DNA of 12,669 nt, from contig JAJQCU010000121.1 of assembly GCA_021202575.1 (NCBI GenBank), positions 1 through 12,669 on the forward strand, written 5' to 3'. Positions within the stretch are counted from its first letter, which is position 1. Each line of letters starts with the position of its first letter. Below are positions 6,731 to 12,669 of the stretch, in pieces. The DNA comes from Lachnospiraceae bacterium (GTDB lineage: Bacteria > Bacillota > Clostridia > Lachnospirales > Lachnospiraceae). The notes under the pieces were generated by a model that was not told where the DNA came from, did not search any database, and was given only the letters and a program-made list of their open reading frames with translations. Both the position numbers and the translations under genes were made by a program.

Positions 6731-7857
6731 TCCGCCTCCGCTGTCAGCCGGATTCCGTTGACCTCAATCTGATCTGTGACCTCAATCAGAAGATATACCC
6801 GGCCGTCAATGGAGGTAGTCTCCACCAGGTCGGAGCGCTCCGGATTGACCTTGATGACTACGTCCGGGGTTTTCACCTCAAAGCTTCTGGAAGGGGTGAT
6901 GTTGGAGGCAACCAGCCTGGCCTCGCTTCCCACAGCCTCGTCAAAGTGCTTTTCGAAGCTGTCAAGCTGAGGTGCTTCCAGGCCGCTTTTGGCCAGTACG
7001 TTTACCACCTCGCGCTTGTCAAAAGTCAGAGGGACGGGGTCTTCTTTGTGCTCCTCCATCATATCGCAGAGCGTATCGTGGATATTTTTGACTACTTCAA
7101 GGCTGCCGTCCTCCCCCAGCGTTTCCTGCAGGATGGACTGGAAGGCTTCCTTCTGGACGCCCGCCGTGATGGGCATGGTACAGCCCAGCAGGTCAAAGAC
7201 GAAATCCTCAAAGGCATTTTCTGAATTTTTGGTAAAATAAAGGCAGCTGTGCAGGTCCGTGCTGCGGTCAGTGAAGGCAGGGAACAAAAAGGCGTGGGCG
7301 GGCGCGTCCACCACCCAGTCGCAGATCCGGTCCATGAACAGATTCTCGGCAGGCGCGTAGGTCAGTCCCGGTTTGGAGAGCACTACGGGACACAGGCAGC
7401 AAAGTATGTAGTGATAGACCTCATCGGAGGCGTCTGTGAGCTCGATCAGGTCGCTGCCCCTGCCGGGGACGTCATAATTGCAGTCCGCCAGCAGAATCAG
7501 ATAGTTCTGAGTGTAGGGGTAGCCCGCGATAATTTTGTCATAAAATTTCTCCAGAAGCTCCTCATCCTGCAGATGGCTGTCCCGCAGGTCCAGAAGGAAT
7601 TTCTGCGCCCCGTCCTGAAACTCGCTCTCCAGAGGAAATTCCAGAGTGAGCGTATTTTTGCCGAGGGCGCCGGACAGCCCTTTTCTGAAAAGCTGCAGAT
7701 ACCGCCCGGCCTCCGCCTCGGGCAGGGTGCCGAAGGACTGGCTGGTCTGGGAAATTTTATTCTTCTCACCGCCCACATAGCAGGTGCAGATCCGGGAGAC
7801 GGCGCAGCCCTTTTCGGTAAAGTTCTTTTTGATTTCACTGATTTCGGATTTATTCAT
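6715..7857 (-). CDS. DUF4317 family protein
   Basis: 380 residues from ATG 7857 (minus strand); a GTG five codons further up has no ribosome site, while GAGG lies 9 bases before this ATG. The start MNKSEISEIKK, followed by C-A-V-S-R-I-C and YVGGEKNK, then EFPLE near residue 78, is the signature of DUF4317, a protein family found mainly in Clostridia with no established function. No membrane segment, signal peptide or recognisable nucleotide-binding motif is visible. The C-terminus (from about 330) is rich in beta-type sequence, with VVIKVNPE and D-G-R-V-Y-L-L-I-E-V. The gene converges with its neighbour 9 bp away and is divergent from the fucose-isomerase homologue. A palindrome lies about 30 bp before its start. 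Confidence 0.85.
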   Translation of the reverse strand: MNKSEISEIKKNFTEKGCAVSRICTCYVGGEKNKISQTSQSFGTLPEAEAGRYLQLFRKGLSGALGKNTLTLEFPLESEFQDGAQKFLLDLRDSHLQDEELLEKFYDKIIAGYPYTQNYLILLADCNYDVPGRGSDLIELTDASDEVYHYILCCLCPVVLSKPGLTYAPAENLFMDRICDWVVDAPAHAFLFPAFTDRSTDLHSCLYFTKNSENAFEDFVFDLLGCTMPITAGVQKEAFQSILQETLGEDGSLEVVKNIHDTLCDMMEEHKEDPVPLTFDKREVVNVLAKSGLEAPQLDSFEKHFDEAVGSEARLVASNITPSRSFEVKTPDVVIKVNPERSDLVETTSIDGRVYLLIEVTDQIEVNGIRLTAEAEETKT

Positions 7858-7887
7858 AAAATGGGACCTCACTATGATGACTCAAAG

Positions 7888-7915
7888 TACTTGTTACTAT
7901 TCACAGTAACAAGTA
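7888..7915. promoter_or_regulatory. Perfect 11-bp-arm palindrome, likely operator upstream of DUF4317 gene
   Basis: TACTTGTTACT (7888-7898) and AGTAACAAGTA (7905-7915) are exact reverse complements around the 6-base spacer ATTCAC. It sits 30 bp before the DUF4317 start and close to the start site predicted from the minus-strand promoter, a usual place for a repressor operator. As RNA it would form a hairpin in the leader. It has no T-run, so it is not a standard terminator. The binding protein is unknown. Confidence 0.6.
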
Positions 7916-7919
7916 ATTT

Positions 7920-7947
7920 AACATAATTTTCAAAATCTCACAAGCAA
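7920..7947 (-). promoter_or_regulatory. Possible minus-strand promoter of DUF4317 gene
   Basis: On the minus strand TTGCTT (7947-7942) and TATGTT (7925-7920) are 16 bp apart. Transcription would begin near 7913, inside the palindrome. The boxes are moderate matches in an AT-rich region. Confidence 0.4.
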
Positions 7948-7963
7948 AATCGAAGAATGGCGA

Positions 7964-7992
7964 TTGAAAAAGAATCTGTTTTATAGTAAAAT
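7964..7992 (+). promoter_or_regulatory. Possible sigma-A promoter of the fucose-isomerase-family gene
   Basis: TTGAAA (7964-7969) and TAAAAT (7987-7992) with a 17-bp spacer. Start near 8000, followed by a leader of about 40 bases with the strong ribosome site AGGGAGGA at 8025-8032. Confidence 0.5.
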
Positions 7993-8040
7993 CCATCTAC
8001 AGGGCACTTCGCGTGCTAAAATACAGGGAGGATTTGCAAT

Positions 8041-9516
8041 ATGATTAACATTCCAGAAGTCAAGCTTGGTATTGTAGCGGTCAGCCGTGACTGTTTCCCC
8101 ATGACGCTGTCGGAGAGACGCCGTAAGGCAGTCGTGGAGAGCTATCGGGCGCAGTACGGTGAAATTTATGAGTGCCCGGTGTGCATTGAGAATGAACTTC
8201 ACATGAGAAAAGCGCTGGCGGATATCCAGGCCGCGGGCGTTAACGCGCTGGTTCTGTATCTGGGCAATTTCGGTCCGGAGTCCAGCGAGACGCTGCTGAT
8301 TAAAGAGTTTGCGGGCCCGGCCATGGTGGTGGCCGCCGCCGAGGAAACCGGCGAGGATCTGATCGACGGCAGAGGCGACGCCTACTGTGGCATGCTGAAT
8401 TTCAGCTACAACTTAAAGCTCCGCAATTTAAAGGCGTACATACCTGAGTATCCCGTGGGAACCGCCGAGGAGTGCGCCCAGATGATTTCCGAGTTTGAGC
8501 CCATCGCAAGGGCCATCATCGGGCTCAACAATTTAAAAATCATCACCTTTGGCCCCCGTCCCCAGGACTTCCTCGCGTGCAACGCGCCCATCAAGCAGCT
8601 GTACAACATTGGCGTTGAGATACAGGAGAATTCGGAGCTGGATCTTTTCGAAGCCTTCCACAAGCACGCGGGAGATTCCAGAATCCCGGAGGTGGCGGCG
8701 GATATGGCGGCGGAGCTTGGAAACGGCAACAGGATTCCGGAGGTTCTTGAGACGCTGGCTCAGTACGAGCTTACCCTGCTTGACTGGGTGGAGGCCAACA
8801 AGGGCAGCCGCGACTGTGTGGCAATTGCCGGCAAGTGCTGGCCCGCGTTCCAGACACAGTTCCACTTTGTGCCCTGCTATGTGAACAGCCGCCTGACCGG
8901 GAGAGGCATTCCGGTATCCTGCGAAGTGGATATCTACGGAGCTTTAAGCGAATTCATTGGCACCGTGGTCAGCCAGGACGCGGTAACCCTGCTGGATATC
9001 AACAATTCTGTCCCCGCCGATATTTACCGGAATGACATTCAGGGCAAATATCCCTATACCATCAAAGACACTTTCATGGGCTTCCACTGCGGCAACACGC
9101 CGTCCTGCAAGCTCTCTTCCTGCAATATGAATTTCCAGCGCATCATGGCCAGATCCCTTGGCAAGGAAGTGGCGAAGGGCACGCTGGAGGGCGACATCGC
9201 CGCGGGCGACATCACCTTCTACCGGCTGCAGTCCACAGCGGACGCGAAGCTCCGGGCCTACATCGCCCAGGGCGAGGTTCTCCCGGTGGCTACCAGATCC
9301 TTCGGCGGCATCGGTATTTTCGCCATTCCGGAAATGGGCCGTTTCTACCGCCATGTACTGATTGAGAAGAATTATCCGCATCACGGTGCTGTCGCCTTCG
9401 GCCATTACAGCAAGACTTTGTACGAGGTATTTAAGTATATCGGCGTGGACGTCTCCGAGATCGATTACAATCAGCCCAAGGGCGTCAGATATCCGACGGA
9501 GAATCCGTTCGCCTAA
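8041..9516 (+). CDS. L-fucose/L-arabinose isomerase family protein
   Basis: 491 residues; AGGGAGGA ends 8 bp before the ATG. The sequence belongs to the L-fucose/L-arabinose isomerase superfamily, metal-dependent enzymes that interconvert aldoses and ketoses in the cytoplasm. In E. coli FucI the metal ligands are E337, D361 and H528. Here E295 (in CEVDIYG) and D319 (in LLDIN) have the same 24-residue spacing, and H448 lies in HHGAVAFGH, like the NHG block of FucI; a full catalytic set is therefore probable. The protein is about 100 residues shorter than E. coli FucI (591). The substrate cannot be read from sequence: L-fucose, D-arabinose, or another sugar are possible, and some clostridial relatives are reported as sulfoquinovose isomerases. 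No kinase, aldolase or transporter is next to it, so the gene gives no pathway context and I assign no symbol. Confidence 0.8.
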   Translation: MINIPEVKLGIVAVSRDCFPMTLSERRRKAVVESYRAQYGEIYECPVCIENELHMRKALADIQAAGVNALVLYLGNFGPESSETLLIKEFAGPAMVVAAAEETGEDLIDGRGDAYCGMLNFSYNLKLRNLKAYIPEYPVGTAEECAQMISEFEPIARAIIGLNNLKIITFGPRPQDFLACNAPIKQLYNIGVEIQENSELDLFEAFHKHAGDSRIPEVAADMAAELGNGNRIPEVLETLAQYELTLLDWVEANKGSRDCVAIAGKCWPAFQTQFHFVPCYVNSRLTGRGIPVSCEVDIYGALSEFIGTVVSQDAVTLLDINNSVPADIYRNDIQGKYPYTIKDTFMGFHCGNTPSCKLSSCNMNFQRIMARSLGKEVAKGTLEGDIAAGDITFYRLQSTADAKLRAYIAQGEVLPVATRSFGGIGIFAIPEMGRFYRHVLIEKNYPHHGAVAFGHYSKTLYEVFKYIGVDVSEIDYNQPKGVRYPTENPFA

Positions 9517-9534
9517 AGGGCAGCTGTATAAATG

Positions 9535-9564
9535 GCTTAAAAGGCCTGTACAAAAGGCCTGAGC
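9535..9564 (+). terminator. Weak hairpin after the isomerase gene
   Basis: AGGCCT (9542-9547) pairs with AGGCCT (9555-9560) over a 7-base loop, extended by GCTT/GAGC with a 3-base bulge. No T-run follows, so it is a poor intrinsic terminator; it may only stabilise the 3' end. Confidence 0.3.
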
Positions 9565-9573
9565 AAGAAATCC

Positions 9574-9601
9574 TTGAAAAAACAAAAAGATATGTTATCA
9601 T
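9574..9601 (+). promoter_or_regulatory. Possible promoter upstream of the foldase gene
   Basis: TTGAAA (9574-9579) and TATCAT (9596-9601), 16 bp apart. This would start a leader of about 130 bases that contains the hairpin at 9618-9647. Confidence 0.35.
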
Positions 9602-9617
9602 AATATGAGCAGCGTTC

Positions 9618-9647
9618 TGGCTCATGGCTGGCGGCAGTCATGAGCCA
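9618..9647 (+). other. Perfect 9-bp stem in leader of the foldase gene
   Basis: TGGCTCATG (9618-9626) and CATGAGCCA (9639-9647) are exact reverse complements with a 12-base loop. The loop's GCGGCAG (9631-9637) is also complementary to CTGCCGC about 30 bases downstream, so an alternative pairing exists. No T-run follows. I do not recognise a known riboswitch. Confidence 0.45.
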
Positions 9648-9740
9648 AAATGCGGTCTGGCGGCTGCCGCGCGCAGTTCGCCGGATAAAAATTCTGCGGG
9701 CATCCTTCCATGGACGGTCCGCGTGAAAGAGGTTCATTCA

Positions 9741-10910
9741 ATGGGAAAGAAAGAAAAGAAGACTCCTGAGGCAATTGAGGAAAAGAAGGTCGTAACCAGA
9801 TACGACCGTAAAATGGAAGAGAGAAGGAAGGCCGCGGAGAAGGCAAAGCGGGAGGAGAAGCGCTTCAGAATCGGCAGTATCGTCGTGGCTGTGCTGGTGG
9901 TTATTTTCCTGGCCTACAGTGTGCTCCGTCCTGTCGTTGAGAAATATACCGCTGTCCATGACTTATATATTACCGTCGGCAATTATGAGTTTACACAGTA
10001 GGAGTTCGATTTTTACACATATACGGTTTACAATGAATGGCTGGAAAGCTACGGCACCTATGCCTCCCTTTTTGGATTGGATACCAGCACCGATCTTTCC
10101 AGACAGGAGTATACGGACGATATGACCTGGAAGGATTATTTTGAGCTGGAGGCCGCGGAAATGGTGATCCAGTACGCGGCTCTGACGGACGAGGCTCAGG
10201 AAGCCGGTTTTGAGTACGAGACTGACACCGATTATGATTCCTTTCTGGAATCGGTGACGGAGGCCGCGGAAGAGAATGACATGACCGTTGCCGCCTATTA
10301 TAAGGAGGCTTATGGCCAGTACGCAACAGCGGAGGTGGTAGAGGAGCAGGTTCGCTTCTGTTCCTATGCATCCGCCTATTATAGTGAGATTTACGATGGT
10401 ATTGAGGTCACGGACTCGGAGATTGTGGAAGAGTACCAGACAGACCCGTCCGCATACGATTACGTGGATTACCGGGTCTTTACTCTGGCGGCAGAGTATG
10501 AAGAAGACGCGGATGAGGATGCCATCGCGGCGGCCATGGCGGAAGCGAAAGCTTTGGCGGAGGAGTTTGTGGAACGTCTGAAAGGCGGTGAGGACTTCAA
10601 TGAGCTTTGCCTGGAATACTGCGCGGAGGATGAAGCTTCCGGCTATGAGGATGACGGCTCCCTGTCGGAAGGGCTTCGTTACAGCGGAGTATCCTCCCTT
10701 TACGCGGACTGGCTGTTTGACGACAGCCGCAAGTCCGGGGATGTGGAAATCTTTGAGGACGAGGACAGCTATTATTATGCGGTGGTCATGTTTGTCAGCC
10801 GTTACTATGATACGGAGATCAATGATGAGATTTATGACAATCTGTTTGCCGAAAAGCTCAGCGAGTATCTGGAAGAGCTGACCGCGGATTACAGCTATAG
10901 CTTTTCTTAA
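9741..10910 (+). pseudogene. SurA/PrsA-like membrane-anchored foldase with an in-frame amber codon
   Basis: AGAGG (9728-9732) lies 8 bp before the ATG. The frame runs 389 codons to a TAA, broken only by TAG at 9999-10001 (codon 87). Before it come a highly charged Lys/Glu cytoplasmic segment (1-43), one membrane span (about 44-63) and the start of the outer domain (YITVGNYEFTQ). After it the same frame continues with E-F-D-F-Y-T-Y and an acidic, Tyr-rich region of about 300 residues. This layout matches the SurA-N-like, PPIC-type lipoprotein/membrane foldases of Lachnospiraceae, which aid folding of exported proteins. The region near 240-365 has the parvulin-like A-x-x-L...G-x-D-F-x-x-L pattern, but the usual catalytic histidine start (R-H-I) reads YRVFTLA, so isomerase activity is doubtful. 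A C-to-T change in CAG would explain the stop. It is either a recent pseudogene, a read-through gene or a base error. Confidence 0.75.
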
Positions 10911-10987
10911 GGAACTGTTAAGAATTGTAAAAATTAATTCTTTTACCGCTTCATTGGTTCCCCGAGGGAGCATTTACGACAGACCTG

Positions 10988-11071
10988 AGATAGATAATCA
11001 GCCCCGGCAGATATTGAATCGTTAAATGATTTGAGGACTCCATGCGGGAGCCTGGTTATCTATCTGTTTTT
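10988..11071 (+). promoter_or_regulatory. Long stem plus T-run in the leader of the cardiolipin synthase gene
   Basis: AGATAGATAATCAG (10988-11001) pairs with CTGGTTATCTATCT (11052-11065): 14 pairs, one of them T-G. TTTTT follows at 11067-11071. The enclosed 50 bases include possible further CCC/GGG pairing. This could be a terminator for the foldase transcript, an attenuator, or the closing stem of a regulatory RNA. It ends 21 bp before the preferred gene start. Confidence 0.5.
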
Positions 11072-11092
11072 ACCGGGAATGGAGCATGCCTG

Positions 11093-12643
11093 ATGAGATT
11101 ATTGAAGGATCTGAATTATAAAAAAGCCATCACCAACCGCATCGTGGTGACCGCGATCATGATTGTCCTGGAATTTCTGCTGCTTTTATTCCTGTTCTGG
11201 CATGTGCTGCGGTATTCCTCGATTATTCTGTTCTTTTTTTATCTTCTGAGCAGCCTGTATGTGATTTATCTGGTCAGCAGCAAGGGTGATCCGGCCTTTC
11301 GGATCGGTTGGATTATTGTGATTCTGGTGCTGCCCCCGGTGGGGAGCCTTTTGTATCTGCTCTGGGGTGACAAAAGGCCTGCCAAGAGGCTTTCCGCCAG
11401 AGTCAACGCCCAGGATCAGGAGATCTTCCCGTTCCTGAAAACGGATCCCGCGGTGGTCGGACACCTGATGAGATGTAATGAGAGAGAGGCGTCCACTCTT
11501 CGGTATATACAGAATATTTCGGATTATCCGGTATATGAAAATGTCAAAACGACCTATTATCCCAGCGGAGAGAGTATCTACGAGGCCATGCTCAGGGATT
11601 TAAGGCAGGCTGAGGAATATATTTTCCTGGAAACCTTTATTCTGCACGAGGGAGAGATGTGGGGGACGATTCTGGAGATTCTGGTGGAGAAGGCAAAGGC
11701 CGGCCTGGATATCCGGATCATGTATGACGATATGGGTTCGGTTTCCCTGCTTCCTTTCAACTATTATAAGGATCTGGAGGCGCTGGATCCTCATATTCAA
11801 TGCGTCTCCTTTAACCGGGTGGTGCCCTTTCTGGCGATGGTGATGAATAACAGGGATCACCGCAAGATTGTGGTGGTGGACGGGAAGGTGGGATATACCG
11901 GCGGCAACAATATGTCAGACGAGTATATCAATAAGGTGGTAAGGTTTGGCCACTGGAAGGACAGCGGCGTCCGCCTGGAGGGAGCGGCGGTGGACAACCT
12001 GCCGGCGATGTTTCTGGAGCTCTGGAATGCCGGCGGAGGACAGAGGCTGGAGCCGGCAAAGTATCTTGGCCGCCAGCATGATCCTGTTCAGGAGGAGGAC
12101 GGCTACGTGCTGCCCTACGGGGACAGTCCTCTGGACGATATCCGCGTGGGGGAGGACGCCTATCTGGAGATTATCAATTGCGCTGCCGATTACCTGTATA
12201 TTATGACGCCGTATCTGATTCCAAGCGCGGAGGTGGGGAACGCTCTTTGCCGGGCCGCCAAACGGGGGGTGGATGTTCGAATCGCTACGCCGGGAATCCC
12301 TGATAAAAAGCTGGTGTTCCGTTTGACCCGGGCTAATTACCGGCCTCTGATGCAGGCCGGTGTCAGAATTTACGAGTACACGCCGGGCTTTCTGCACTGT
12401 AAATCCTTTGTCAGCGACGATAAGACGGCCATCGTGGGAACCATCAATGTGGATTACCGAAGCCTGTATCTGCATTTTGAGTGCGGCGTGTGGATGTACC
12501 AGTGTAAGGCGCTGCTTGATGTAAAGGCGGACACTCTGGATGTGATGGAAAAAGGGCATCAGGTGCAGCCTGAGGAGCTGACGCGCACCAGAATCGGAAG
12601 GCTGGTGGACGGGCTGCTGAATGTGATGGCGCCGCTGATGTAA
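11093..12643 (+). CDS. cls: Cardiolipin synthase (two-HKD phospholipase D type)
   Basis: 516 residues from ATG 11093, with GGAG 8 bp upstream. An ATG at 11042, with GAGG 5 bp upstream, would add 17 residues but lies inside the leader stem and the extra residues do not look like family sequence; I prefer 11093. Three hydrophobic spans occupy roughly residues 15-38, 42-60 and 68-88, then PPVGSLLYLLWG, the usual PLDc_N membrane domain. The two catalytic motifs are H256-RK-IVVVD with GGNN after it, and H435-CK-SFVSD with GTINVDYRS. These are complete HxK(x4)D motifs, so it should be active. It joins two phosphatidylglycerols into cardiolipin and glycerol at the membrane. Length is normal for Firmicutes. 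It follows the broken foldase gene on the same strand but with a leader of its own. Confidence 0.93.
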   Translation: MRLLKDLNYKKAITNRIVVTAIMIVLEFLLLLFLFWHVLRYSSIILFFFYLLSSLYVIYLVSSKGDPAFRIGWIIVILVLPPVGSLLYLLWGDKRPAKRLSARVNAQDQEIFPFLKTDPAVVGHLMRCNEREASTLRYIQNISDYPVYENVKTTYYPSGESIYEAMLRDLRQAEEYIFLETFILHEGEMWGTILEILVEKAKAGLDIRIMYDDMGSVSLLPFNYYKDLEALDPHIQCVSFNRVVPFLAMVMNNRDHRKIVVVDGKVGYTGGNNMSDEYINKVVRFGHWKDSGVRLEGAAVDNLPAMFLELWNAGGGQRLEPAKYLGRQHDPVQEEDGYVLPYGDSPLDDIRVGEDAYLEIINCAADYLYIMTPYLIPSAEVGNALCRAAKRGVDVRIATPGIPDKKLVFRLTRANYRPLMQAGVRIYEYTPGFLHCKSFVSDDKTAIVGTINVDYRSLYLHFECGVWMYQCKALLDVKADTLDVMEKGHQVQPEELTRTRIGRLVDGLLNVMAPLM

Positions 12644-12669
12644 TCATGAATGGAAAAGGAAAGAAAAAT

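Noticed and set aside
7249..7926. 225-codon plus-strand frame antisense to the DUF4317 gene
   Set aside because: The minus strand encodes a clear DUF4317 protein and this frame has no ribosome site or domain.
9963..10973. 336-codon minus-strand frame opposite the foldase gene
   Set aside because: Opposite-strand reading of an acidic Tyr/Glu-rich gene gives a stop-free Ile/Val-rich frame. The plus strand has the ribosome site, membrane anchor and family pattern, so this is taken as a shadow despite the TAG in the foldase.
12646..12669. Start of another gene after cardiolipin synthase
   Set aside because: ATG triplets at 12646 and 12650 are followed by a Lys-rich run of seven or eight codons to the edge, but no good ribosome site precedes them and the stretch is too short to judge.

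Overview
The window looks like chromosome of a spore-forming, moderately GC-rich clostridium, most likely Lachnospiraceae (Clostridium cluster XIVa). This rests on a complete spoIVA, a DUF4317 protein, a COG2509-type flavoprotein and strong purine-rich Shine-Dalgarno sequences. No rRNA, tRNA, CRISPR array, transposase or phage gene was seen. The assignment comes from protein recognition by eye, not a search.

Layout, left to right. The 3' end of an HI0933-type flavoprotein (1-204) is followed by a 200-bp spacer of degenerate short repeats and a COG2509 FAD-dependent oxidoreductase (407-2332) that carries two in-frame minisatellites. spoIVA (2581-4062, TTG start, possible sigma-E promoter) sits between two nearly identical 127-bp structured repeats in direct orientation, each starting at the stop codon of the gene before it. 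Next come a membrane-anchored MutS-like ATPase (4277-5944) and a small VanZ-like membrane protein (6199-6705) with a very good sigma-A promoter. That gene converges with a DUF4317 gene on the minus strand (7857-6715), with a terminator hairpin across the junction. A divergent intergenic region with an 11-bp-arm palindrome leads to an L-fucose-isomerase-family protein (8041-9516). After it lies a SurA/PrsA-like membrane-anchored foldase gene (9741-10910) interrupted by one in-frame TAG. The window ends with a two-HKD cardiolipin synthase (11093-12643), preceded by a long stem with a T-run.

The genes do not form one pathway. They look like housekeeping, envelope and sporulation genes in short or single transcription units: SpoIVA for the spore coat base, cardiolipin synthase and the foldase for the envelope, the fucose-isomerase homologue for sugar metabolism. 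No new multi-gene system is evident. The most notable signals are non-coding or mutational: the paired structured repeats around spoIVA, the minisatellites in the flavoprotein gene, the amber codon in the foldase, and palindromic leaders before the DUF4317 and cardiolipin synthase genes.
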